Positions 8,925-17,003 of a stretch of DNA of 64,000 bases are shown piece by piece. Made by a program: the position numbers and the translations under genes. The notes beneath the pieces were generated by a model. It ran no database searches. It worked only from the letters and a program-made list of their open reading frames with translations, and was not told where the DNA came from. Source of the stretch: Allobacillus saliphilus (GTDB taxonomy: Bacteria > Bacillota > Bacilli > Bacillales > Alkalibacillaceae); assembly GCF_018138385.1 (NCBI RefSeq), contig NZ_JAGSIE010000003.1, forward strand, positions 91,187 to 155,186, written 5' to 3'. How positions within the stretch are numbered: position 1 is the stretch's first letter; each line of letters opens with the position of its first letter.

Positions 8925-9419
8925 TTGTCTATTGAAAATCAAGTACAATTGCTAGAAAAAACATATCAACTGCATCAGAGCTTGCTAGAGATTTCGAAGC
9001 GGAAAGAGCAGCTCATTAAAGACAATGACATCGATGGCATGCGTCAAGTGCTCATGGACGAACGGAAGCATGTCAAAGCCATCCAGCAATTGGAAGAGAA
9101 ACGTGTGGTTGAGACAAGTGAATGGTTCCAAACGTATGCACCGGAAGCGGAAGAGCAAACCATTCAACAAGTGATCAATCATTTACAAAACAACGAAGAA
9201 AAAGAACAGCTTCAAGCCATCTATGAAAACTTCATCTATGTGCTTGCTGATTTAAAAAATCAAGAACAATTGAACCGGGAGCTGATGGAACAATCGCTTC
9301 AGTTCGTCGAGTTATCGCTCGATTTGTTAAAGCCAAACCATGAGAAAAATATGAATTATGATAAAAAGCAAGTACAACAAAACAAAGCGAGTCAATCGGT
9401 TTTTGATTCGAAAGCTTAA
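8925..9419 (+). CDS. flgN: Flagellar export chaperone FlgN (YvyG)
   Basis: 164 aa, almost entirely helical, matching the FlgN/YvyG export chaperone of the hook-filament junction proteins FlgK and FlgL encoded next. The start is the TTG at 8925, 7 bp behind AGGAGGA; a longer frame from 8886 overlaps flgM and lacks a site. Assignment rests on position and helical character as well as the pattern LLEKTYQLHQSLLEISKRKE near the N-terminus. Confidence 0.88.
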   Translation: MSIENQVQLLEKTYQLHQSLLEISKRKEQLIKDNDIDGMRQVLMDERKHVKAIQQLEEKRVVETSEWFQTYAPEAEEQTIQQVINHLQNNEEKEQLQAIYENFIYVLADLKNQEQLNRELMEQSLQFVELSLDLLKPNHEKNMNYDKKQVQQNKASQSVFDSKA

Positions 9420-9444
9420 CGAATGAAAGTGAGGTTCGCTCATT

Positions 9445-10899
9445 ATGCGATCAACTTTTTTTGGACTAGAAACAGCTCGACGTGCACTTTTTACACAACA
9501 AAGTGCACTACATACAACTTCTCATAACGTCGCGAATGCGAATACGGAAGGATACTCACGGCAACGCGTCAATTTTGAGGCGGAAACCCCATGGCCTGCA
9601 GGCGGCATGAATCGTCCAGAGCTCCCTGGTCAAATGGGAACCGGTGTTAAAGCGGGTGATATTACACGAATCCGTGATAGCTTTTTAGATTTGCAATTTC
9701 GTAATGAAAATTCCAAGGCAGGTTATTGGGAATCAAAAGCTGAAGCACTACGCCGCATGGAAGACGTCATGAACGAACCGAGTGATGAAGGCTTATCGAA
9801 AGTGATGAACCAATTTTGGTCATCGTTACAAGATGTAGCGACAAACCCAGAAGATGAAGGCGCACGGAAAGTCGCGGCACAGCGAGCGGTTGCTGTTGCG
9901 GATACAATCAATTATTTACATAACACTTTAAGTGGCGTCCAAGGTGAGATTGACTATCAACTCGAAACCGAAGTCGACGAAGTGAATAGTTTGCTTCGTC
10001 AAATCAATGATTTAAACCAACAAATCGGCGAGGTCGAGCCACATGGTTATTTACCAAATGATTTGTATGATCAGCGTGATGTATTAATTGACCGCTTATC
10101 CGAAAAGCTCGATATCGAAGTCGGAACAGAGCCAAGTGGTGGTAATGCAAAAGATATTGCGATGGGGAAAACAACCATTTCGTTTACACTCGCTGATGGT
10201 ACAAAGCAGACACTCATTGGTAAAGATGGTGAGTTGAACGGATTATCTGTCAATGATGGTAATTTCTCTGTCGGGACGATGGATGAGGACGGAAAAGTAG
10301 CTGCAGGAACAGCATTTGAATTAACAGCTGTCGGTTCTTTACGTGGATTGAAGGAATCAAGTGAATTTTACGGCGAACAACTGACCAATTTAGATAAAAT
10401 GGCTAATGCATTTAAAGAAGCGTTTAACACGCAACACGCTCAAGGAACGGATTTGAACGGTGATGCAGGCGGTGAATTTTTCACTGGAAATGGCGCGGCT
10501 GACTTAGCTGTATCCGATGCAATTTTGAATGATGTAAATAAAATTGCGGCTTCACTTGATGGCTTTGCCGGTAATGGAGACAATGCGATTGAACTTGCAA
10601 AAGTGAAGGACCAACCGATTGCAGGTTTAGACGATCGCTCGGTTCAAGAATTTTATGAAGGAATGGTCGGTGAGCTCGGTGTTCAAGCACAAGAAGCGAA
10701 CCGCTTGAAAAATAATAGTGAAGTACTGAAGAATTCAGTGAACGCAAATCGTCAATCTGTCAGTGGTGTTTCACTGGATGAAGAAATGTCGAATTTGATT
10801 CAATTCCAGCATGCATACAATGCAGCAGCAAGAAGTATGACGGTCGTCGATGAAATGCTCGACCGAATCATAAACCAAATGGGAATTGTCGGGAGGTAA
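9445..10899 (+). CDS. flgK: Flagellar hook-associated protein 1 FlgK
   Basis: 484 aa. FlgK joins hook and filament. The N-terminal flagellar rod/hook signature is clear (ETARRALFTQQSALHTTSHN, then VANANTEGYSRQRV), and so is the C-terminal heptad region ending LIQFQHAYNAAARSMTVVDEM, both typical for axial proteins. The ribosome site GTGAGG is about 11 bp from the ATG, slightly long. It is followed after 6 bp by flgL. Confidence 0.96.
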   Translation: MRSTFFGLETARRALFTQQSALHTTSHNVANANTEGYSRQRVNFEAETPWPAGGMNRPELPGQMGTGVKAGDITRIRDSFLDLQFRNENSKAGYWESKAEALRRMEDVMNEPSDEGLSKVMNQFWSSLQDVATNPEDEGARKVAAQRAVAVADTINYLHNTLSGVQGEIDYQLETEVDEVNSLLRQINDLNQQIGEVEPHGYLPNDLYDQRDVLIDRLSEKLDIEVGTEPSGGNAKDIAMGKTTISFTLADGTKQTLIGKDGELNGLSVNDGNFSVGTMDEDGKVAAGTAFELTAVGSLRGLKESSEFYGEQLTNLDKMANAFKEAFNTQHAQGTDLNGDAGGEFFTGNGAADLAVSDAILNDVNKIAASLDGFAGNGDNAIELAKVKDQPIAGLDDRSVQEFYEGMVGELGVQAQEANRLKNNSEVLKNSVNANRQSVSGVSLDEEMSNLIQFQHAYNAAARSMTVVDEMLDRIINQMGIVGR

Positions 10900-10905
10900 T
10901 GAATA

Positions 10906-11793
10906 ATGCGGATTACACAATCTATGATCAGTCAAAACATGCTGAAAAACATTAGTAATAGCTATTCACAGATTGATAAGTATATGGATCAATTGTCGAC
11001 TGGCAAAAAGATTAATCGCCCTTCCGACGATCCAGTCGTTGCGATGCGTGGAGTGAGCCATCGCGATAGCTTAGGAAAAATTGAACAATATGAACGAAAT
11101 ATCGCTGAAGTGAATAACTGGATGGATAATTCAGATGATGCATTGAATGAAGCGGGACAAGCCCTTCATCGTGTACGTGAATTGATCATTCAAGCGAGCA
11201 ATGACACGTATGAGGAGAATCAGCGGAATAATATCAGTAAAGAAGTCGACCAGCTCAAACAGCATTTAGTCGATATCGCCAACACGAAAGTGAACAATAA
11301 ATACATTTTCAATGGTACAGATACGACAAATGCTCGTTTTGACCAAGATGGACAACTGTTTAATGCGGCCGAACCAAACAACAATGATGTCGATATCGAA
11401 CTGGCAGATGGCATCAAAGTGCGAGCGAACGTAAACCCAGCAAACGCATTTCCGGCTGATTTATTTGCGAAGCTGGATGATGTCGTTGCTGAATTGGAAA
11501 ATCCAAATGCGAGCAACGCGACCATTGAAGGGTTCATTGAAGATATTGATGGCTTTACACAAAGCCTGACAAATGAACGCGCTGACTTAGGTGCACGCAT
11601 GAACCGAGTGGAATTGATGGAGAACCGAATCGCACAGCAACGTGTCGCGACAACTGACTTAATGTCTTCGAATGAAGATGCCGATATGGAAAAAGTCATT
11701 ATGAATTTGGTCCAAGCGGAAAGTGTCCACCGTGCGGCACTTGGCGCAGGTTCACGAGTGATCCAACCAACATTACTTGATTTCTTACGTTAA
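10906..11793 (+). CDS. flgL: Flagellar hook-associated protein 3 FlgL
   Basis: 295 aa, with the flagellin-type N-terminus MRITQSMISQNMLKNI and LSTGKKINRPSDDP and the C-terminal flagellin domain (NRVELMENRIAQQ, MNLVQAESVHRAAL). It forms the second ring of the hook-filament junction. Start 8 bp behind GGGAGG. A perfect 10-bp hairpin lies just after its stop, before yviE. Confidence 0.95.
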   Translation: MRITQSMISQNMLKNISNSYSQIDKYMDQLSTGKKINRPSDDPVVAMRGVSHRDSLGKIEQYERNIAEVNNWMDNSDDALNEAGQALHRVRELIIQASNDTYEENQRNNISKEVDQLKQHLVDIANTKVNNKYIFNGTDTTNARFDQDGQLFNAAEPNNNDVDIELADGIKVRANVNPANAFPADLFAKLDDVVAELENPNASNATIEGFIEDIDGFTQSLTNERADLGARMNRVELMENRIAQQRVATTDLMSSNEDADMEKVIMNLVQAESVHRAALGAGSRVIQPTLLDFLR

Positions 11794-11806
11794 TAGATTA
11801 CTGGAT

Positions 11807-11838
11807 AAGCTATCTGTGTTTGATGCAGATAGCTTTCT
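11807..11838 (+). terminator. Hairpin between flgL and yviE
   Basis: AAGCTATCTG (11807-11816) and CAGATAGCTT (11826-11835) pair perfectly over a 9-nt loop and are followed by TCTTTC. It could be a partial terminator or an mRNA stabiliser/processing site inside the flagellar operon, since yviE starts only 25 bp later. Confidence 0.55.
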
Positions 11839-11859
11839 TTCACGAGAGGAGGAGAAGCG

Positions 11860-12414
11860 ATGCAATTTCCACGATTAAGTATTCAGTCACAACCTGCACT
11901 ACTCGGCATGAACGCCCAGCCTGCTTCGCAACAAATGCAGCAACCAAAAGCCGACATGCAAATCCAACAACCAAAAGCAGACCTGTCGATCACACAGCGA
12001 CCAGGCAAACTATTGATCGACCAGTCACAAGCATGGGCTGACATGGGAAAATTCGGAGCTTTAGAGGCAACGAAAAAAGCAGCTAATCAAGGAAAACAGG
12101 CAGTCATGGAAGCGATTAGTCAAAAAGCGAATGAAGGCAACCAACTCATGAAAATTGAAAACGGCGGTAACATCATCGCTTCTCTTTCGAAACAACAAAC
12201 GATGTCAGATGTGAAACCCGCAGCACTCGACTGGATTCCATCACATTTTTCCGTAAAAACGAGCTATACACCAGCTGAAGTGGAGATCTCAGTACAAGCA
12301 AGAGAACCAATGATCAATGCAACACCACAAAAAGTGGTTCACGAATACCAACCGGGGAACCTAGACATTTATGTTAGACAACCAGCAGACCTGCAAATCG
12401 AGTTCGAAGCATAG
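11860..12414 (+). CDS. yviE: YviE family flagellar-operon protein (DUF6470)
   Basis: 184 aa, function unknown. The family is found between flgL and fliW in Bacillaceae. The N-terminal part is rich in Gln/Pro/Lys with short repeats (QQPKADMQIQQPKADL), followed by a predicted helical part and a C-terminal beta-rich part. Start ATG at 11860 behind GAGGAGGAG. An overlapping frame at 11820-12041 is a shadow. Confidence 0.82.
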   Translation: MQFPRLSIQSQPALLGMNAQPASQQMQQPKADMQIQQPKADLSITQRPGKLLIDQSQAWADMGKFGALEATKKAANQGKQAVMEAISQKANEGNQLMKIENGGNIIASLSKQQTMSDVKPAALDWIPSHFSVKTSYTPAEVEISVQAREPMINATPQKVVHEYQPGNLDIYVRQPADLQIEFEA

Positions 12415-12428
12415 AAAGGATGATAGAG

Positions 12429-12869
12429 ATGAAGATTCAAACGAATTACTTTGGCGAGATAACAATTGATGAAACGAAAGTGATCAACTTTGTAAACGGC
12501 CTACCAGGCTTTCCGGATGAAAAAGAATTTGTCATTGTCGATCTAGAAGGCAATCCCGCATTCCAAGTGTTGCAATCAATCAAAAACGAAAATCTAGCAT
12601 TCGTAATTACTGACCCATTTTTAATCTATAAAAATTATCAATTCGACTTGAAAGATTCAGTCGTAGAACAACTAGAGATCGAGTCTGAAAAAGACGTGTT
12701 GATCCGCTCGACCTTAACCGTACATAAACCATTCGACCAATCGACGATTAACTTAAAAGCACCACTAATTATTAATCAAACAAAGAAACAAGCAAAGCAG
12801 ATTGTATTGGACGATGATACCTACACAACAAAACACCCAATCCAAGCCGTCAAGCAAGGAGGGGAATAA
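12429..12869 (+). CDS. fliW: Flagellar assembly factor FliW
   Basis: 146 aa. FliW binds flagellin or CsrA: when flagellin is secreted, free FliW titrates CsrA and hag translation resumes. Family signatures are [10 protein letters not shown] at the N-terminus, [17 protein letters not shown] and [14 protein letters not shown] [10 protein letters not shown] near the C-terminus. The start taken is ATG 12429, about 9 bp behind AAAGGATG; ATG 12420 overlaps that site. Its stop is one base before the csrA start. Confidence 0.95.
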   Translation: MKIQTNYFGEITIDETKVINFVNGLPGFPDEKEFVIVDLEGNPAFQVLQSIKNENLAFVITDPFLIYKNYQFDLKDSVVEQLEIESEKDVLIRSTLTVHKPFDQSTINLKAPLIINQTKKQAKQIVLDDDTYTTKHPIQAVKQGGE

Positions 12870-12870
12870 G

Positions 12871-13095
12871 ATGCTCGTACTCACACGGAAAACAGGCGAA
12901 TCCATTCAAATTGGCGATGACATCACTATCAAAGTTGTAGCCGTCGAAGGTGATCAAATCAAACTCGGCATCGATGCTCCTAAAAACGTGGATATCTACC
13001 GGTCAGAAATCTATCAACAAATCATTGAAGCCAACCAGCAAGCATCCCTCAATGAGGAAACAAAAGATTTCATTAAAAATCTTAAAAAAGAGTAA
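12871..13095 (+). CDS. csrA: Translational regulator CsrA
   Basis: 74 aa, the standard Bacillus CsrA length. It is an RNA-binding homodimer that represses hag by covering its Shine-Dalgarno sequence. N-terminal [18 protein letters not shown] and the RNA-contact region [16 protein letters not shown] are intact. Start ATG behind AAGGAGGGG inside the end of fliW. Candidate target sites are in the hag leader just downstream. Confidence 0.97.
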   Translation: MLVLTRKTGESIQIGDDITIKVVAVEGDQIKLGIDAPKNVDIYRSEIYQQIIEANQQASLNEETKDFIKNLKKE

Positions 13096-13119
13096 ACAAA
13101 CTAAAAGATCCACCGATAT
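13093..13119 (+). promoter_or_regulatory. SigD promoter of hag
   Basis: TAAA (13093-13096), 15 bp, ACCGATAT (13112-13119). The -35 overlaps the csrA stop codon. The predicted leader is about 95 nt long. Confidence 0.9.
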
Positions 13120-13173
13120 ATCTAGTAGAAGATGAAACAAACGTCGGCCGACGAACGTTTCGTTTTACTTAGC

Positions 13174-13210
13174 CGCCACAAGGACGTGGCGAAACACAAT
13201 TCAAGGAGGA
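13174..13210 (+). promoter_or_regulatory. CsrA-binding sites in the hag leader
   Basis: CGCCAC (13174-13179) pairs with GTGGCG (13186-13191) and presents AAGGAC in the loop, the classic CsrA hairpin with GGA exposed. The second site is the Shine-Dalgarno itself, TCAAGGAGGA (13201-13210). This is the two-site arrangement known for Bacillus subtilis hag. A further dyad CGTCGGCCGACG lies at 13142-13153. Confidence 0.82.
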
Positions 13211-13218
13211 AATTATTT

Positions 13219-14400
13219 ATGCGTATTAATCACAACATTGCTGCGTTGAACACACACAACCAGCTAACAAACAACAGCAACAACATCCAAAAATCTTTGG
13301 AAAAACTATCTTCAGGACTTCGTATCAACCGTGCAGGTGACGATGCTGCAGGTCTAGCAATCTCTGAAAAAATGCGTGGTCAGATCCGTGGTTTGGAAAT
13401 GGCATCTAAAAACGCTCAGGATGGAATTTCATTGATTCAAACTGCTGAAGGTGCTTTGAATGAGTCCCACTCTATTTTACAACGTATGAGAGAATTAGCT
13501 GTTCAGTCTGCAAACGATACTAACACTAACGAAGATAGAGCTGAGCTACAAAAAGAAGTGGATCAGCTTGCAGAAGAATTGAGTAGAATTGCAAATAATA
13601 CTGAATTCAACACACAAACACTGCTTAATGGAGAGCTAGATACTAGTGTAACAGGAACTATTACAAATGCAGATGAAGTTGGTTCATTAGAAGTAGTTAG
13701 CCTTGGTAACAACATTGAAGATGCAGACTCAGTATCTTTAACGCAAACTGTTAACTACGAAGCTGAAGAAAATACAGGGCAAGCAGATGGAGCTTTTAAA
13801 GATATATCTATAGAGGTTACTTCTGATGGTAATAGTCAAACTGTACAATTTTCTAAACAAGATTTAGAAGAGGGGACTTTCTCTAAAGAGGTAACAGTTG
13901 ACGGAGCAACTTTCTCTGTTAATCTCGCAGATGGTGAGGCTTTAGCAGCTTCAACAGGTAATGGAACAGGTACTAAATCCAGTGCAGATTCTTTAACTGT
14001 TGATGATAATTCTGTCGCCTTTCACATTGGGGCTAATGCTGGACAAAGTATTAAATTAGCTATTGGTGACATGACTGCAAGCAACTTAGGTGTTGATACC
14101 TTAAGTATTACTACTCAGAGTGGTGCTAATACTGCTATTGATACTTTAGATAAAGCAATTGCAGACGTATCTACGGAGCGATCCGCATTGGGTGCATATC
14201 AAAACCGTCTCGAACACACAATCAACAACTTAGGTGCTTCTGCTGAAAACCTAACAGCTGCTGAATCTCGTATCCGTGACGTTGACATGGCTGCTGAGAT
14301 GATGGAGTTCACAAAGAACAACATTCTTTCTCAAGCTTCTCAAGCGATGTTAGCTCAAGCGAACCAACAGCCACAAGGGGTACTTCAGTTACTTCAGTAA
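13219..14400 (+). CDS. hag: Flagellin Hag
   Basis: 393 aa. The N-terminal D0/D1 region (MRINHNIAALNTHNQL, LSSGLRINRAGDDAAGLAIS) and the C-terminal D1/D0 region (NRLEHTINNLGASAENL, SQASQAMLAQANQQPQGVL) are highly conserved. The central part from about residue 137 to 315 is longer than in Bacillus subtilis Hag (304 aa), acidic, Thr/Ser/Ala-rich and more AT-rich than both ends, so the gene looks mosaic. The start is ATG 13219, 8 bp behind AAGGAGGA; the in-frame extension to 13132 crosses the leader and is rejected. It is regulated by SigD and CsrA/FliW. Confidence 0.97.
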   Translation: MRINHNIAALNTHNQLTNNSNNIQKSLEKLSSGLRINRAGDDAAGLAISEKMRGQIRGLEMASKNAQDGISLIQTAEGALNESHSILQRMRELAVQSANDTNTNEDRAELQKEVDQLAEELSRIANNTEFNTQTLLNGELDTSVTGTITNADEVGSLEVVSLGNNIEDADSVSLTQTVNYEAEENTGQADGAFKDISIEVTSDGNSQTVQFSKQDLEEGTFSKEVTVDGATFSVNLADGEALAASTGNGTGTKSSADSLTVDDNSVAFHIGANAGQSIKLAIGDMTASNLGVDTLSITTQSGANTAIDTLDKAIADVSTERSALGAYQNRLEHTINNLGASAENLTAAESRIRDVDMAAEMMEFTKNNILSQASQAMLAQANQQPQGVLQLLQ

Positions 14401-14426
14401 CATCCAAAAAGTAAGTAAAGTATATA

Positions 14427-14466
14427 AGCCTAATCCAAATATTTTATTGGGTTAGGTTTTACTTTT
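14427..14466 (+). terminator. Intrinsic terminator of hag
   Basis: CCTAATCCAA (14429-14438) pairs with TTGGGTTAGG (14447-14456) with one G-U pair, followed by TTTTACTTTT. Confidence 0.88.
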
Positions 14467-14515
14467 GGACATTGAAATATTGACCAGACAGAAATATCTT
14501 GGGGGAGAAAGTAGA

Positions 14516-15166
14516 ATGGGAATAGCATTATTATTTAAAAATAATTTAGCCGGACTAAGTCCCTATTATCGTGCACTAAATGACTTAGTTTCTTTTTCAG
14601 GAGAAAAACTTATTTTAAGCAGTGGATATACTAGTGTTCAAGATAATACGCTATTTAATAATATAAATAGAGGCTTTCGTAACGAGCATAACTCAGAACT
14701 GATAACAATAGCAGGAAACTTTAAGCCATATTGCAGTTGTACAAAATCAAGTAACCAGGGTTGTCATTTTGACAAATATGGAGACTTTATTTTGTCCCTT
14801 AATTTTCAATGTTTAAGCAATCAAAAGAGATTTTTGATTGATAGATATGGAAATTGGCATGCTAAAATAAGTATGAAAATACGTAACAATTTTCCAATTG
14901 CTATGGTTATTGGAAGTACTAACTTAAGTCGTACTGCTTTAGGCTTAATTCCAGGACGCGGAAGTCATGAAGCGGATGTTTTAATATGGAGAGATAGCTA
15001 TTGTAGTTTTACTAATTCTTTTTCTGATTTAAAAGAGGGTGATTACTGGAGATTTTCACCTTATTACCAAGGTCAGGAAGAAGAGCTTTTAACGAATCAA
15101 TATAAATATTTACAAGACTATATAAATAATAACCAAAAACACACTAACGCTTTAGAGTTATATTGA
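14516..15166 (+). CDS. HKD / phospholipase D-like domain protein
   Basis: 216 aa. A single PLD-type motif is visible: His-Ala-Lys in WHAKISMKI (about residues 121-129), then GSTNLSRTALG (about 141-151), which matches the HxK...GSxN pattern of HKD-family nucleases and transferases. The Asp of the full HKD motif is not evident. A Cys cluster (CSCTKSSNQGC, residues about 83-93) precedes it, and HEADVLIW follows. One HKD per chain would need a dimer for catalysis. The start is the ATG at 14516 behind GGGGGAG; the frame also runs up to a TTG at 14465 inside the hag terminator. AT content is higher than in the flagellar genes, which suggests acquisition. Substrate unknown; nuclease is the most usual function for this architecture. 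Confidence 0.6.
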   Translation: MGIALLFKNNLAGLSPYYRALNDLVSFSGEKLILSSGYTSVQDNTLFNNINRGFRNEHNSELITIAGNFKPYCSCTKSSNQGCHFDKYGDFILSLNFQCLSNQKRFLIDRYGNWHAKISMKIRNNFPIAMVIGSTNLSRTALGLIPGRGSHEADVLIWRDSYCSFTNSFSDLKEGDYWRFSPYYQGQEEELLTNQYKYLQDYINNNQKHTNALELY

Positions 15167-15200
15167 TTATTAATGTCATATTGGAGATTTAATTTACAGT

Positions 15201-15233
15201 AGCACCCAATAGCTTATATAGCTTTTGGGTGCT
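15201..15233. terminator. Bidirectional hairpin between convergent genes
   Basis: AGCACCCAA (15201-15209) pairs with TTGGGTGCT (15225-15233), extended by an inner AGCT/AGCT pairing. It separates the HKD gene from the convergent P450 gene. Neither side has a good T-run, so it would be a weak terminator. Confidence 0.5.
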
Positions 15234-15239
15234 CTTACA

Positions 15240-16502
15240 CTATATTTTCATTCTTACATTCTTCATAACAACCTTGCTCTTCGGCCTACTCGGTGGATGA
15301 ACCATACTATAACTTAAATCCTGAGGTGGAACTTCAAAATCAATCTTCTCCACAAAATAATGCAAGAAAATCTGCATCATTCTTATCGTAATCCATTCAC
15401 CTGCACAACGGTGGCCACCGAGGTAATCTCCTCCACCTTGTGGGACAAAGTTAAACGGACTACCATCCCAATCCTTAAATCGATCAGGTGTAAACAAATC
15501 AGGATTATTCCATATTTTCAAATCGTTATTTGTTCCATGAAAGTCAAAGATTACTTGATCATTTTCTTTGAATGCATGACCTCGGTAAACAAAGTCTTCT
15601 TTCACACGAGCGACATTAAACGGAAAGAATGGATAAAAGCGGCGAACTTCTTGAATAAATCGTTTATAAGCATCTCGGTCATCATGCGCTCGTAATTTCT
15701 CGACTTCTTTTGGATGATGAATTACCGCATGAGCAGTAAACGCCACATAGATCGATATGGCAACCATCGGGCGAATGATGTTCAATAGATCATCAGTAAC
15801 CGCATCTAAATCTTCCAATTTACCTTCCAAGTCTCTATGCCAAGCAATTACATGTAAAGCCGTTTTCTCAGGCGGATGAATTTCTTTTTCACGGGTTTTC
15901 ATAATCAAATCTTTAGCCCAGTTTTCCAGTTGAATTCTCGAATTTCGTCCTTTGAACTGTTTCAATCCAACCGTTGCAGGCGATTCAAACAAATCAGCTG
16001 TCTTAGGTGCGAGATTTCTGATTTCATGCTGTTCAAGTGGAATTCCAGCCCAATCACAAGCAATCTGGAAAATCATCTCTACCGCTTCATCATATAATTG
16101 AATGCTTTTTTTCTTTTCCCATTTCTCAATGTATTGATCTAAGTATGTTTCAATCGTTTGGTCCAATACTTGCAGACGTTCTTCGGACATTAAGCTCATG
16201 AGCATTTCTTTTCTGTGACGATGTTGTGCTCCATCTAACCCTTGCACACCATGTTCGCCAAGCAGCGTCTTTTGAATTCTTTTCGGTGCTGCTCCCTCTC
16301 GCTTAAAATAATCCGTATTGTAAAATAGTTCCGCAGCTTCTTCGCCACTCATGAAAACCGTTTTTTCACCGAGTATTCGTGACTCAAAAAAGTCCGATTG
16401 AAAGGCTTTTTTCCTATTTGGAATATATTGATAGCCTTCTCGGAGAACATCTTTCGTATGGTCTAAACCAACTTCACGTGGAATGCTTGATCTTCTAGTC
16501 AT
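15240..16502 (-). CDS. CYP152-type fatty-acid hydroxylating cytochrome P450 (peroxygenase)
   Basis: 420 aa. It resembles the Bacillus P450-BSbeta/YbdT group, which hydroxylates fatty acids at the alpha or beta position using hydrogen peroxide and needs no reductase. The N-terminal pattern IPREVGLDHT and FMSGEEAAELFY, the active-site Arg-Pro pair in NIIRPMVA (where other P450s have an acid-alcohol pair) and the haem loop GGHRCAGE with the Cys ligand near residue 366 support this. Start is the ATG at 16502 behind GAGGTG; an upstream extension to 16562 lacks a site. It is the only minus-strand gene in the flagellar region, convergent with the HKD gene and divergent from flaG. Confidence 0.9.
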   Translation of the reverse strand: MTRRSSIPREVGLDHTKDVLREGYQYIPNRKKAFQSDFFESRILGEKTVFMSGEEAAELFYNTDYFKREGAAPKRIQKTLLGEHGVQGLDGAQHRHRKEMLMSLMSEERLQVLDQTIETYLDQYIEKWEKKKSIQLYDEAVEMIFQIACDWAGIPLEQHEIRNLAPKTADLFESPATVGLKQFKGRNSRIQLENWAKDLIMKTREKEIHPPEKTALHVIAWHRDLEGKLEDLDAVTDDLLNIIRPMVAISIYVAFTAHAVIHHPKEVEKLRAHDDRDAYKRFIQEVRRFYPFFPFNVARVKEDFVYRGHAFKENDQVIFDFHGTNNDLKIWNNPDLFTPDRFKDWDGSPFNFVPQGGGDYLGGHRCAGEWITIRMMQIFLHYFVEKIDFEVPPQDLSYSMVHPPSRPKSKVVMKNVRMKI

Positions 16503-16582
16503 GTTAACACCTCGTTTTTTTAATGCTTCTATTCCATTTATACCCTGAAAGCAGTAGTTCAAACGATACCTACCCTAAAAGC

Positions 16583-16609
16583 TAAACATTCAACGCAATA
16601 ATCCGATAT
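16583..16609 (+). promoter_or_regulatory. SigD promoter of flaG-fliD-fliS-fliT
   Basis: TAAA (16583-16586), 15 bp, TCCGATAT (16602-16609), 32 bp before the flaG start. Same spacing as the flgM and hag promoters. Confidence 0.88.
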
Positions 16610-16640
16610 AATAAAAAAGAATAGTAGAGGAGCAAATAGG

Positions 16641-16991
16641 ATGAAATTGGACACATTACTCAAAAGTTCTCCTATTTTGCGGCAACCGGCATCAACTCAT
16701 GAATCGGTAAAGGTCAAGCAACCAGAACATCCGGACATGCAGCAAACAATAAAAGAAGAATCAGTTTCAAAAGAAGAAGCGGCAGAGCTTGTCAAAGGAT
16801 TGAATGATTTTGTCGAACCGATGCACACATCGATTAAGTTTGAACTTCATGACAAGCTAGACCGTTATTATGTATCTGTTATTGATAAAAATACCGATGA
16901 AGTCATCAAAGAGATTCCGCCGAAAAAAATGCTTGATATGTATGCGGCGATGGCAGAATTTATGGGCTTTATCGTGGATGAGAAAGTGTAG
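16641..16991 (+). CDS. flaG: FlaG family flagellar protein (YvyC)
   Basis: 116 aa. FlaG proteins influence filament length. The family C-terminal domain is plain: LKFELHDKLDRYYVSVID-like FELHDKLDRYYVSVID, then EVIKEIPPKKMLDMYAAM. The N-terminal 50 residues are charged and low in complexity. Start ATG behind GAGG (AGAGGAGC). First gene of the SigD-driven filament cap operon. Confidence 0.9.
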   Translation: MKLDTLLKSSPILRQPASTHESVKVKQPEHPDMQQTIKEESVSKEEAAELVKGLNDFVEPMHTSIKFELHDKLDRYYVSVIDKNTDEVIKEIPPKKMLDMYAAMAEFMGFIVDEKV

Positions 16992-17003
16992 GAAGGTGTT
17001 TAT

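Noticed and set aside
13132..13218. N-terminal extension of flagellin
   Set aside because: It overlaps the leader with the CsrA hairpin; ATG 13219 has the consensus ribosome site and the conserved flagellin start.
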